64,000 bases of DNA, taken from Streptomyces ferrugineus. GTDB taxonomy: Bacteria; Actinomycetota; Actinomycetes; Streptomycetales; Streptomycetaceae. The notes beneath the pieces were generated by a model that did no database searches, was not told where the DNA came from, and saw only the letters and a list, made by a program, of their open reading frames with translations. Of this stretch, positions 52,637 through 62,079 are shown piece after piece. A program made the translations under genes and the position numbers. Each line of letters opens with the position of its first letter. Positions within the stretch are counted from its first letter, which is position 1. Location: the NCBI RefSeq assembly GCF_015160855.1, contig NZ_CP063373.1, positions 4,402,001-4,466,000 of the forward strand. Direction: 5' to 3'.

Positions 52637-53890
52637 CTACCGAAAACGCTCGCCCATCCCGGTACGGTTCCGCCACAGTTGCTCCTGGACGCCCATGCGC
52701 TCGCGCAGCCGGGTCAGACGCGGCATCCGGGTCCGCTGTTCCTGCGACACCCGGTCCAGTTCCTCCAGCAGACGCTGCGAGCGATGCTCCGTGTCCAGCT
52801 CGTCGAGGATGCGGTTCACCTCGGTCAGGACGGCGCCGAGCAGCTGCCAGTGCCGGCTCTCGCGCTCGGCCTCCTCGCGCAGCAGCGGGGCGAGCTTGTC
52901 GCGGGTGCCCGCCGCCGCGCGCAGCTCCGCCGACAGCCGGGACTCGGCCGCGTCGGCGTTGCTGCTGACATGCGTGGTGACCAGCACCGAGAAGCTGACC
53001 ACCGCGTCCGCGATCTCGGACAGCAGCTGCTCCACGACGGCGCCCGTCTCCTTCGCGAACAGCGGCTCGGGCTCGCGCTCCTTCGCGAGGTCGGTGAGGG
53101 TGCGCGCGAGCACCCGCAGGACGACCGTGCAGATCTCCAGCGTGTCCAGCCCGGTGCGCAGCACCACCCGGTGCAGCAGGCTGTCGCGCACGCGGGGATT
53201 GAGCCGCAGACTGTCCTCGGCCTGCCGGAGCGCCGCGTCCACCTCGACGATGTCGTGGTCGAGCCGGCGCGCCTCGTGCAGCCGGGCCGCGGCCTGCTCG
53301 AACGGTTGCCGGCCGGCCGCCTCCTCGCCGATGCGCAGCATCAACTGCCGCAGTCGGCGGGCCAGTCCCTCCAGCGACTCACCGGCCTCGTCCACCCACA
53401 CCGGCGGCGCGAGCAGCAGATTGAAGCCGAGCCCGACCACCGCGCCGATCAGCGTCTCCAGCACCCGCGCCCACGCCGTGTCCCCGACGGTGGTGACACC
53501 GAGGACCAGCATCGCGCTGATCGCCACCTCGGGCACGTACTCGTCGACCCGCACCAGATGCCCGACCGCCAGCGAGGCCACGATCAGCAGCGCGAGACTC
53601 CACCAGGTCAGGCCCACCAGCAGGCTGAAGGCGATGGCGACCAGGACACCGGCCACCACCGAGTTCACCCGGCGGATGCCGTTGGTGAGCGTGGCGTACA
53701 GGGTGACCTGGACGACCAGCAGCGCGGTCAGCGGCGCCGTCAGCGGCGCGGCCTCGGGGCTCAGGCGCAGCGCGATCACGTACGCGATCGTCGCCGCGGC
53801 CGCCGACCGCAGCGTCTGGACCACCACGGGGTCCCGGCGCAGCTTCCCGAGCCGCTCCAGGGACACCCTCCCCTCACGTACCTCGCGCAT
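52637..53890 (-). CDS. FUSC/ArAE-like membrane protein
   Basis: 417 residues from ATG 53890 (MREVREGRVSLERL); the frame is open to 54046, but the extra residues include tandem-repeat translation. The N-terminal 150 residues hold about five to six hydrophobic segments (ALRLSPEAAPLTAPLTALLVVQ, VGLTWWSLALLIVASLAVGHLV, VLETLIGAVVGLGFNLLL). A long helical cytoplasmic region follows (LRRLRQLMLRIGEEA and later Arg/Glu-rich helices). This is the layout of the DUF939/FUSC aromatic-acid exporter-like family. The substrate is unknown. It is followed at 35 bp by the hypothetical gene. Confidence 0.8.
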   Translation of the reverse strand: MREVREGRVSLERLGKLRRDPVVVQTLRSAAAATIAYVIALRLSPEAAPLTAPLTALLVVQVTLYATLTNGIRRVNSVVAGVLVAIAFSLLVGLTWWSLALLIVASLAVGHLVRVDEYVPEVAISAMLVLGVTTVGDTAWARVLETLIGAVVGLGFNLLLAPPVWVDEAGESLEGLARRLRQLMLRIGEEAAGRQPFEQAAARLHEARRLDHDIVEVDAALRQAEDSLRLNPRVRDSLLHRVVLRTGLDTLEICTVVLRVLARTLTDLAKEREPEPLFAKETGAVVEQLLSEIADAVVSFSVLVTTHVSSNADAAESRLSAELRAAAGTRDKLAPLLREEAERESRHWQLLGAVLTEVNRILDELDTEHRSQRLLEELDRVSQEQRTRMPRLTRLRERMGVQEQLWRNRTGMGERFR

Positions 53891-54010
53891 CCTCGGGCTG
53901 TTCCCCTTCCACCGATGCTTCCCACCCACCGCTTGCGGAACGTAACCGTCCGCGAGGAACCCCAGATTGATCGCCACGGCCCGGTACGGCAAGGGGCTGA
54001 GCTGGTGATC

Positions 54011-54052
54011 GTCGACACCTGTGCGTCGACACCTGTGCGTCGACACCCGTGC
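54011..54052. repeat. 14-bp tandem repeat, three units
   Basis: GTCGACACCTGTGC is repeated three times in direct tandem (54011-54024, 54025-54038, 54039-54052 with one change). Each unit contains the palindrome GTCGAC. It lies between the divergent FUSC and erythromycin-esterase-like genes, 125-165 bp from the latter's start, so it may be a slippage-prone promoter element or a multi-site operator. Confidence 0.75.
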
Positions 54053-54177
54053 GAGACCGGGCGGCCGACCGGGTCCGGGACTGGGGAAAACCCCCGCCGC
54101 CGCCCCGTGGCTGTCCCCACCCGGGCACGGAGGGTCGCGGGATGGTCCCCGTCCGCCCCGGGCGCAAGCCTTGGATC

Positions 54178-55509
54178 ATGAGACAGCATCGGACCGGATT
54201 AGTGCTGACCCTGTTCATCATCCTCGCCGCCCTGACCACCGGCATCCCGGCCACCGCCGCCCAGACCCCCACGGTCGTCGACGCACTCGAGGGCGCCGCC
54301 CACCCCCTGCGCACGGTCGAACCCGGCGGCGACACCCGCGACCTGCGCCCCCTGGACCGGATGATCGGCGGCGCCGAGGTCGTCGGCCTGGGCGAGGCCA
54401 CGCACAGCTCGCACGACTTCTTCGCCCTCAAGGACCGCGTCTTCCGCCATCTCGTCGCGGAGAAGGGCTTCCGCACCTTCGCCCTGGAGGCCCCCTGGAG
54501 CACCGGTCTGCGCCTGAACGACTACGTCCTGCACGGCAAGGGCGACCCGCGGCGCATCATGCGCGAGGAGTTCCAGCGGGACTACCTGTGGTGGAACAAC
54601 ACGGACTATCTGCGGCTCGTCGAGTGGATGCGGGCGTACAACGTCCGCCACCCCGGCGACCCCGTCCGCTTCATCGGCGACGACGTCGCCTGGACCGGGC
54701 CCGAGTCGTACGACGCCGTGGAGACCTACGCCGCCGAGGCGCACCCCGAGCTGAGCGCCCGGCTCGCCGAGCTGTACCGAGGGCTGCGGCCCACCGTGCG
54801 GACCGGGGAGTACATCGAGCGTTACCCGGAGCTGCCGTACGCCGAACGAAAGGAGCGGGCGGCGCGCACCGGCGAGGCCCTTGGGCTGCTCCAGCGGACG
54901 GCCCCGGGCGCGGACCGTGCGGCGTACGACTGGGCGGTGCGGCAGGCGACGGTCATCGACCAGACCGCCCGGCAGTACGCCTTCGACTTCGAGGACCCCC
55001 TCGAGCTCGCCGCGGCCATGCGCTACCGGGACGGGGTGATGGCGGCCAACGTGGTGTGGTGGCAGCGGCACACGGGGGACAAGGTGCTGCTGTCGGCGCA
55101 CAACAACCACGTCGGCTATGTGCCGGAAGCGCCCGCCCAGTACCCCAAGGTGCAGGGCGCGTTCCTGCGCGAGCGCCTCGGCGCGGGCTATGTGAGCGTC
55201 GGCCTGACCTTCGGTCGGGGCTCGTTCAACGCCACCGGCTGGGACGACGACACCATCCGCCGCTGGACGCTGGGACCGGTCGGCCCGGGCAGCAACGAGC
55301 GGACCCTCGAACGGGTGCGGCACCGCGACTACCTGCTCGACATGCGGCGCGTCGGCGCGCCGGCCGACGACTGGCTGCGCCGGGCGCGGCCGACGCGCGG
55401 CATCGGCACCGCCTATCCGGACGGCCCGCACGACATCGCGCTCGCCCGCAGCTACGACGTCCTGATCCATCTGCACCGGGTGGAGGCGGCGCGGCTGCGG
55501 GAGAGGTAG
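54178..55509 (+). CDS. secreted erythromycin esterase family protein
   Basis: 443 residues from ATG 54178. A Sec-type signal peptide (GLVLTLFIILAALTTGIPATAA) precedes the Ere domain: VVGLGEATHSSHDFFALKDR with the family histidine, FALEAPWS with glutamate, YLRLVEWMRAYN, IGDDV, and the second histidine in LLSAHNNHVGY. Characterised EreA/EreB enzymes hydrolyse macrolide lactones in the cytoplasm, but many family members have other or unknown activity. Export makes an extracellular esterase role likely. Longer upstream starts at 54049 would disrupt the signal peptide. Confidence 0.87.
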   Translation: MRQHRTGLVLTLFIILAALTTGIPATAAQTPTVVDALEGAAHPLRTVEPGGDTRDLRPLDRMIGGAEVVGLGEATHSSHDFFALKDRVFRHLVAEKGFRTFALEAPWSTGLRLNDYVLHGKGDPRRIMREEFQRDYLWWNNTDYLRLVEWMRAYNVRHPGDPVRFIGDDVAWTGPESYDAVETYAAEAHPELSARLAELYRGLRPTVRTGEYIERYPELPYAERKERAARTGEALGLLQRTAPGADRAAYDWAVRQATVIDQTARQYAFDFEDPLELAAAMRYRDGVMAANVVWWQRHTGDKVLLSAHNNHVGYVPEAPAQYPKVQGAFLRERLGAGYVSVGLTFGRGSFNATGWDDDTIRRWTLGPVGPGSNERTLERVRHRDYLLDMRRVGAPADDWLRRARPTRGIGTAYPDGPHDIALARSYDVLIHLHRVEAARLRER

Positions 55510-55518
55510 CCCGCGCGG

Positions 55519-56013
55519 TCAGACGTACAGCTTGTCGAGGAAGGCGGCCAGATTGCCCGTGGTCCGGGCGATCTGCTCCGCCGGCGTCAGGCTCTCCTCG
55601 AACCGGCCGCCCGACTCGGGGACCTTCTTGCCGCGGACGTACAGCGAACAAGCGAGGTCGGTGCATATGTACAGGCCGACGGAGTTGCCCTCGCGTCCCG
55701 CCGGGCCGGCCTTGCGGGCCGTCATCAGCGAGACGCCGCCGCCCGGATGGGTCGTCAGGCACAGCGAGCACATGCTGCGGTGCAGGAACCCCCGCTGGGA
55801 GGACGGGAACCGGAAGGTGACGCCCACCGCGCGCCCCTCGCGTTCGGTCACCAGATAGCTGCGATCGGGCGCACCCGGATCCCGCCAGCCCAGGAAGTCG
55901 AGGTCGTCCCAGGGGCGTTCGCCGAGATCGCGGGGGAGGGGCAGCCGCTTGGCCTCCCCCTTCGAGCAGTTGATAAATGAGTTGCGGATGTCCTGCTCGG
56001 TGAGTGACCTCAT
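55519..56013 (-). CDS. FBP-domain (EF-G-binding, treble-clef zinc finger) protein
   Basis: 164 residues. Residues 1-70 form an alpha/beta part (SLTEQDIRNSFINCSKGEAKRL). The C-terminal half is the FBP zinc-finger: CSLC near residue 82 and CTDLAC near residue 117 supply four cysteine ligands, with LHRSM and VGLYICTD around them. The domain is named after FusB-type proteins, which bind elongation factor G and can rescue it from fusidic acid. Whether this homologue binds EF-G is not known. It is divergent from the DUF3626 gene across 84 bp that hold a clear inverted repeat. Confidence 0.87.
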   Translation of the reverse strand: MRSLTEQDIRNSFINCSKGEAKRLPLPRDLGERPWDDLDFLGWRDPGAPDRSYLVTEREGRAVGVTFRFPSSQRGFLHRSMCSLCLTTHPGGGVSLMTARKAGPAGREGNSVGLYICTDLACSLYVRGKKVPESGGRFEESLTPAEQIARTTGNLAAFLDKLYV

Positions 56014-56041
56014 GAGGGGTCTCCTGGGTGTCGATCGACTG

Positions 56042-56060
56042 AACCTAGGGGATCTAGGTT
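56042..56060. promoter_or_regulatory. inverted repeat between FBP and DUF3626 genes
   Basis: AACCTAGGGGATCTAGGTT is made of perfect 7-bp arms around GGGAT, and another CTAGGTT follows at 56067 as a direct repeat of the right arm. It sits in the middle of the divergent promoter region and is A/T-richer than its surroundings. MarR-like or two-component response-regulator binding would fit, but no regulator gene is adjacent. Confidence 0.5.
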
Positions 56061-56097
56061 TGAGCCTAGGTTAGGCAGGCCGGACGGGAGGGATCCA

Positions 56098-57021
56098 ATG
56101 GATTTCGCCGATGTGGGGTCACCTCGGGCCCGCGCGGCACTTCGGCATGTCGCGGCCTCCTCCGCGGGGCCGCCCGTCGACCCCGATGTGCGCATCACCC
56201 TCAACTTCCATCCGGACCGGCTGGTGCGCGCAGTGCCGATCCTGCGGGCCCTGGCCGAGGACGGCACGTACCGCTCCCAGTTCGTGACGGGCACCAGCAA
56301 CGGCGGGCTCACCGCCCACCCCGGCGGTGACCGCTGGCGCTGGGAGAGCCGGATCTTCGGCGGGGTCTACGACGACGCGGCCGGACACGAGCGTCCCGTG
56401 TACGGCGCGCTGGACTTCCGCCGCCAAGTGGTGGGCGCCGCCCCGCGGTTCGGCTCCTCGCACTTCCGGCTGACCGGCGCGACGCTCGCCCGCGCCACCT
56501 TCTGCTACCCCGACAGCGCCGCCGAACCGACCGACTTCGGAGTCGCCGCCGGCATGCACCTCGTCGCGCTGGCCGAGGCCGACCGGCAGGACGCACTCAA
56601 CGACTACATCGAGGCGCACATCCACGGAGGCGTCGTCCTCGCCCGCGACGTGGAGGCCCTCGTCCTGGACGCCGGCTACCGCGGCACCCCCGTCGAGTCG
56701 GCGGCCCGGCTGCTGCCCTGCCCCGTCGAGTGGCACCCCGGCTACCGGCTCACCGTGCCGGAACTGCGCCGCCACGCGGACTACCGGGGTCAGGAGTACG
56801 TCGACCTGGGCGCCCGGATCGCCGAGGACGGCCGCGTCGACCCGCGCGTCATCGGGGACGCCGCCCGCACCGGACGTCACGAACCCCAGGACCTGAAGAT
56901 GGTGTGGCACACCCTGGCACGGTTCGGTGCCCCGGAAGGCGCTGGCACGGCCTACTCCGGCCCGTCCGGGGCGGCCGGTCCCGGCGGCCACACCCCGGCG
57001 GCGAGCACGCCCAGCGCATAG
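56098..57021 (+). CDS. DUF3626 domain protein
   Basis: 307 residues from ATG 56098 with GGGAGG upstream. I recognise DUF3626 from ITLNFHPDR near residue 33, YRSQFVTGTSNGGLTA, GGVYDD, YGALDFRR, the RFGSSHFRL block near residue 116, and FCYPDS. The late segment has EAHIHGGV and WHPGYRLTVPELRRH. The conserved His/Arg/Asp set suggests an enzyme, but no activity is known to me. It is cytoplasmic. The 3' end overlaps the convergent LuxR remnant by 70 bp. Confidence 0.85.
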   Translation: MDFADVGSPRARAALRHVAASSAGPPVDPDVRITLNFHPDRLVRAVPILRALAEDGTYRSQFVTGTSNGGLTAHPGGDRWRWESRIFGGVYDDAAGHERPVYGALDFRRQVVGAAPRFGSSHFRLTGATLARATFCYPDSAAEPTDFGVAAGMHLVALAEADRQDALNDYIEAHIHGGVVLARDVEALVLDAGYRGTPVESAARLLPCPVEWHPGYRLTVPELRRHADYRGQEYVDLGARIAEDGRVDPRVIGDAARTGRHEPQDLKMVWHTLARFGAPEGAGTAYSGPSGAAGPGGHTPAASTPSA

Positions 57022-57597
57022 GCACGGGCGACCAGCTCCGTACGGTTCGCCGCGCTCCAGCGGGCCGACAGGCGCCGTAGGTGATAGTTCACGCCATCCA
57101 CCGTCAGCCCGGTCTCCCGCGCCGTCGTGGCACCCCCGGCGAGCAGCGCCAGGACGCGCGCATCGATCGGTGTGATCCGCGCCGCCGGCGCCTCCGGGAC
57201 CGGCTCCCGTTCGCCCAGGACCCGCAGCATCACCAGCAGCGCCGGCGTCTGCTCCACGGTGGCGCTCACCGGGTCCGCCGTCAGCTCCCCGTACCGCTCC
57301 GCACCGCCGGGCGCCCGCCGGCGCACCGACACCTGGTGGCGCGAGCGGTGCCGCAGCCGCAGCGCCTCGGCGTTCCGCTCGACCTGCGTCGCCTCCTGCG
57401 GCCGGAACAGCTCCAGCACGTCCCGGCCGCGCAGCTGCCCCGGAGCAGTACCGCACTCCGCGGCCATCGCCGGATTGGCGAGCTGCGCCGTACACATCGC
57501 AGACCGCGACCGGCACCGCGAACCGGTCGAAGACCCTGGCGGACGCTCCCTCACCGTTCCCCGCTATCCAGTGGGTCAAGGAGAGCCCAAATACCAA
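56952..57597 (-). pseudogene. PAS-LuxR regulator remnant, frameshifted and 5'-truncated
   Basis: The C-terminal LuxR-type helix-turn-helix is intact on the minus strand (ITPIDARVLALLAGGATT, then LTVDGVNYHLRRLSARW). A PAS-like part precedes it in the same frame (QLANPAMAAECGTAPGQLRGRDVLELFRP). The beginning of the PAS domain (ARVFDRFAVPVAVCD) lies in another frame, so a single-base shift near 57485-57500 breaks the gene. Upstream of about 57580 the sequence turns into an integrase-type remnant, so the original start may be lost. It could still express a HTH fragment from an internal start. Confidence 0.65.
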
Positions 57598-58572
57598 CCT
57601 CCTCGCCCGGCTGGCGTCCGAAGGGCACGAGCTCAGTCACGAGCTGCTGGATGAGGTCCCGCCGTGCCGGAACCGGCGCTACATCCGCCAACTACTCGTC
57701 CACACGGGCACCTTGGAGGAACGCAACGGGATCTCGAACACACCGCACTGGTTCCTGCTCCGACGTGCCCGCCAACGGGCCGCCATGCGCTGCCACCCCG
57801 CCTCCGCCGGCCGCGATCTGCGGCGCCGCGTCAGTGTCGCCCTGGACATCCTGGTCTGGATGGACCAAGGCGGCTTGGCCCTCGCCGACCTCGCCCAAGA
57901 GCACATCGATGACTGGATCGCCGGGGCCACCAGCCAGCGGCGCTACCTGATCCGCTACTTCCTGAAATGGACCACGAGCCGACGGCTCACCTGCGAACTG
58001 ACCGTCCCCTCCATCCCGAGCCAGGAGCCCCAGGACCTGCTCGACGATGACGATCGCTGGCGACTCCTGCAACGATGCCTGACCGAGGATGCCCTGCCGA
58101 CGGCCGTCGGCGCCGACGGTGCGATCACCCTGCTGTTCGGCCTGTCCGCCGAACGCCTTCGCCACCTGACGCCTGAACACTCCAAGTTCGGTGACAAGCA
58201 CGTCCACCTGGTCCTGGGCCGCCGCCCCGTCCTGCTACCGCCACGGCTCGCCGAACTCCTTCGGCAACTCGCCGAACAGCCCCAACTGCGACCGCAGCTC
58301 TCGCGAACCCACCCAGGTCCTCAGTGGCTCGTCCCGGGCATGGTCCCGGGCAAGCCGATCTCAACGCACGGCATGACCCAGCAACTCAACCGGCACAGCA
58401 TCCCGGTTCGCACCGCGCGCAATGGGGCACTGGCTGCCCTCGCCGCTGATCTCCCCAGCCCGATCCTCGCCGACGTGACCGGGATGCACCGCCACACGCG
58501 CTCCGCTGGGTCGCCTATGCCCGACGCGACTGGGCCGAGCACCTCGCCGCCCGGGCAGGAATGAATCGCTAG
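57565..58572 (+). pseudogene. integrase-like (tyrosine recombinase-related) gene remnant A
   Basis: A frame open from before 57565 reads WVKESPNTNLLARLAS, DEVPPCRNRRYIRQLLVHTG, then LFGLSAERLRHLT, LVLGRRPVLLPPRL and ISTHGMTQQLNRHSIPVRTARN, ending ADVTGMHRHT. I remember this as a site-specific integrase-like family frequent on Streptomyces mobile DNA. The N terminus is missing. After HRHT the expected end (LRWVAYARRDWAEHLAARAG, stop 58570-58572) is one frame away, which is explained by one lost G near 58496-58502. It is a 5'-truncated, 3'-frameshifted remnant. The left boundary with the LuxR fragment is uncertain. Confidence 0.6.
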
Positions 58573-58694
58573 GAGTGTGTCTCTGCCCAGATCCGTGCTC
58601 TTCCTAAGGCACTTGCCCGGGTGCGATCCTGGAAAAGGGCGCGGCCACCCGAGGCGTCCACGTCTCGTCTGAGTCAGGAGGTGTTCATCTCCCG

Positions 58695-59180
58695 GTGTCG
58701 GTATGGATGGCTTGCGTATGGGGTCTCCTCGGAGCCAGCGCCATCGAGGCCCATCAGCTGCACAGCGCCATCGGCCGGGTGAAGAACCTTCCTTGGAGGG
58801 TCCAGGGCGAGCTGCCACTCAAGCCTTACTTGGTCGCCCTCGTACTCAGACTCGCCCTGGGCGTGGGCATGGCCGCTGCATTCGGAGCCTCTGGGCAGGC
58901 AGGTGGTCCGGTGGGCGTGATGGCGGTCGGCATTGCCGCGCCCAAGGTCCTGGAGCAGTTGGCCGGCGGGAAGCTGGCGGAGCTCGAGATGCTACGGGCG
59001 GGCCGCAGCGTCGTGCCTGCGGCCCAACCGGACCCGGAAGCCGAGACCAGGCAGGGCGTTCCGGCAGACTCCGTACAGTCTCTGCAGTCCGACGCTGATT
59101 CAACCCGCGTTCCCGAGTCTGTCCCCGATCAGCGTTCCGGGCCGGGCCCCGCCCCGGCGGAAGGAGCAGGTGATGGCTGA
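58695..59180 (+). CDS. unknown membrane protein (161 aa), first of a coupled pair
   Basis: GTG 58695, with AGGAGGTG at 58679-58686, is the best start; ATG 58707 is possible. Hydrophobic stretches are at about residues 1-18, 46-66 (YLVALVLRLALGVGMAAAFG) and 70-85 (GGPVGVMAVGIAAPKV). The last 70 residues are polar, Pro/Asp/Gln-rich and look disordered. A basic, tryptophan-containing segment (GRVKNLPWRVQGELPLKPY) separates the first two helices. I do not recognise a family. It overlaps the next gene by eight bases, so the two are made together. It lies between integrase remnants and may be cargo of the lost mobile element. Confidence 0.6.
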   Translation: MSVWMACVWGLLGASAIEAHQLHSAIGRVKNLPWRVQGELPLKPYLVALVLRLALGVGMAAAFGASGQAGGPVGVMAVGIAAPKVLEQLAGGKLAELEMLRAGRSVVPAAQPDPEAETRQGVPADSVQSLQSDADSTRVPESVPDQRSGPGPAPAEGAGDG

Positions 59181-59916
59181 GTCATTCATGCAACAACTCA
59201 TCGCCTCGCTCGCGCGCCGCACGCCCGTCCTCGACGAGTCGATCCCCTCCCGAACCGGCTCGTCGGACACCACGGAGCGGTCGCGTCACCCGGCCAAGCC
59301 TCATCTGCTCGCCGAGGACCGGCACGACTTCGAGCGCACCCTGGACGAGGTGCTCGCCGCGGAACCCTCTGACAGGCCAGCACGCCTCGATGCCGAGCAG
59401 CTGCGCACGATGGCGCTCACAGCCTCCCAACTTATCGCGGCAACCGCGGCGTCCGAGTACACGCAGTATGTTGAGATGCGGGAACGGGCCAGGAACCCAC
59501 GTGGGGCCGAAGCACCCCTCACGGATAGTGCCTCAGCCAAGCAACCCGGTGATTCGCGTACTGCGGTCCTAGCCGTCCTCACCCCTGTGCTCTTCGGAAC
59601 CGCTGCGGTGATCTTCCTGCTCGTCGGCTACGTGCTGGGCATGGCAAGTCCGAAACCAGCAGTCGCCTCCACGCTGCTCACCACAGGCTGGTCCTTCGCT
59701 GCAGCCACGGCTGCAAGCCTGCTCATCGGCATGATCGGCCTCTTGCTGGCAGCCCTGCGCAACCGCCCTTCCTACGAGGAATGGGCTCGGAACGAGGAGG
59801 TCGCTGCGGCCAGGGACGCCTGGCGGCAGGCCCTGCGCAGGCGGGGCATCGAGCCATTCCTGCGGGAGGTACGCAACGCTGTGAACAGAAGCCTCGATCA
59901 TGACCAGGCACCGTAG
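59173..59916 (+). CDS. unknown two-helix membrane protein (247 aa), second of a coupled pair
   Basis: ATG 59173 is preceded by AAGGAG (59161-59166). Residues 1-125 are polar and helical (RHDFERTLDEVLAAEPSDRP, LDAEQLRTMALTASQLIAA). Two long hydrophobic helices follow, at about 131-157 and 167-195, joined by a short loop. The cytoplasmic tail YEEWARNEEVAAARDAWRQA then RRGIEPFLREV resembles a tail I recall from other Streptomyces membrane proteins of unknown function. The pair ends in a strong terminator. It could be a small membrane complex or effector/partner system, but no function can be assigned. Confidence 0.65.
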   Translation: MAESFMQQLIASLARRTPVLDESIPSRTGSSDTTERSRHPAKPHLLAEDRHDFERTLDEVLAAEPSDRPARLDAEQLRTMALTASQLIAATAASEYTQYVEMRERARNPRGAEAPLTDSASAKQPGDSRTAVLAVLTPVLFGTAAVIFLLVGYVLGMASPKPAVASTLLTTGWSFAAATAASLLIGMIGLLLAALRNRPSYEEWARNEEVAAARDAWRQALRRRGIEPFLREVRNAVNRSLDHDQAP

Positions 59917-59937
59917 ACGCCAGTGGACCATGTTCCT

Positions 59938-59972
59938 GTGTCTTCCCGCCCCGGACCGGGGCGGGAAGACAC
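59938..59972 (+). terminator. perfect 17-bp inverted repeat, intrinsic terminator
   Basis: Arms 59938-59954 (GTGTCTTCCCGCCCCGG) and 59956-59972 are exact reverse complements around a single A. It begins 22 bp after the stop of the two-helix membrane protein and is followed by a short T-rich stretch (CCATTTTG). This is an unusually long perfect stem and should end transcription in both directions. Confidence 0.75.
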
Positions 59973-60066
59973 TCCATTTTGCAGAAGTCGGTCCTCCAAT
60001 TCGCGGTCCGGATTCGGACCGGGCGACGCGGACCAACAGGCCTGGAGCTAAAGGGAATACCGCACG

Positions 60067-61115
<1,049 letters not shown>

Positions 61116-61722
61116 CGGGAGCTGAGATCAGCTGTTGCCGACCTCCCGCGCCGCACGCTCCAGTCTGCGCCGGTGGTCCTCCCACCCATGCCTGATCGCC
61201 TGGTGGCATGTTGTCGTTGCCCTGCAAATACCCGACAGATCCGTCGATGAGCTCTCGCACGATGTCGGCGTGGCCGGCATGCCGCTGGGTATCGGAGATC
61301 ACGCGCACCAGTATGTGGTGCAGCGTCACGTCTCGGCGTTCCTCCGGCCACCATGGGACGTGACCGATCGCGTCGAGAGCCAGCGTCGCGATCGTGCTGT
61401 TGGAGTGCTCCCACGCTTGGTGATACAGACCGACGATTGCTTCGCGCGACTCGTCCGCGGTGGCCCACATGTCCGCGTTGGGTTCTACGTCCTCCGTATA
61501 CCACCAGGGCGGCGGGTTCTCGTCGAAGAACGGCCGCCCGAACGTGTCGCCGAAGTACCCCAGCTCCACGCTGGCGATATGTTTGACCAACCCCAAAAGG
61601 TTCGTGCCCGTGGGGGTCAGCGGGCGGCGGATGTCGTATTCCGAGAGCCCATCGAGCTTCCACAAGAGGGCGTCACGCCCGTCTTGCAGGTAACGGAGAA
61701 GGTCCGCTTTCGGTTCGATCAT

Positions 61723-62079
61723 GCTGGGCAGTCTTCCACTCAGCACTGACAGCCAGGCTCTACGGGACACCACGGGACGCTACTGCGCCGGCCCCGTTTT
61801 CCGGCTTGAGTCGGCGCCATCGTGCGGGGCGCACGGGAGCGTTCGGCGGTAGTTCCCGTGTCAACTGGCCCCACCCGGCCGAGCGGGGTGGGGCCGTCGC
61901 GGTAGGCCACCGCGAGGGGTAATGCCGGCTCGGGGTTCTCCAGGGAAGAGCTGGTCTTACGGATCCGCCGGGATTCGTGGCACGAGGAGCTGTCGGTGCG
62001 TGCGCCCTCCGCAAGTACCGAGTGCACCGTCGGCTGGTCCGTGAGGCCCTGGCGTCGCCGGTTCCACGGCCGCGAAAGA
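61723..62079. other. non-coding region with one strong hairpin
   Basis: No gene can be supported between the DinB start and the reductase remnant. Minus-strand frames here lack RBS and family resemblance. A strong hairpin is present at 61867-61895. Confidence 0.35.
61867..61895. terminator. 10-bp stem hairpin, possible terminator
   Basis: GGCCCCACCC (61867-61876) pairs perfectly with GGGTGGGGCC (61886-61895) across a 9-nt loop. No T-run follows, as is common for Streptomyces terminators. The gene it once served is no longer recognisable. Confidence 0.5.

Noticed and set aside
56061..56084. GCCTAGGTTAGGC considered as an iron box before the DUF3626 gene
   Set aside because: Only one half matches the consensus and the right half (AGGCCGGA) does not. 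The neighbouring AACCTAG-CTAGGTT inverted repeat explains the sequence better.
58695..59916. Considered naming the membrane pair as a specific defence or toxin-immunity system
   Set aside because: No catalytic motif, known effector domain or conserved neighbour supports such a name. Left as unknown.
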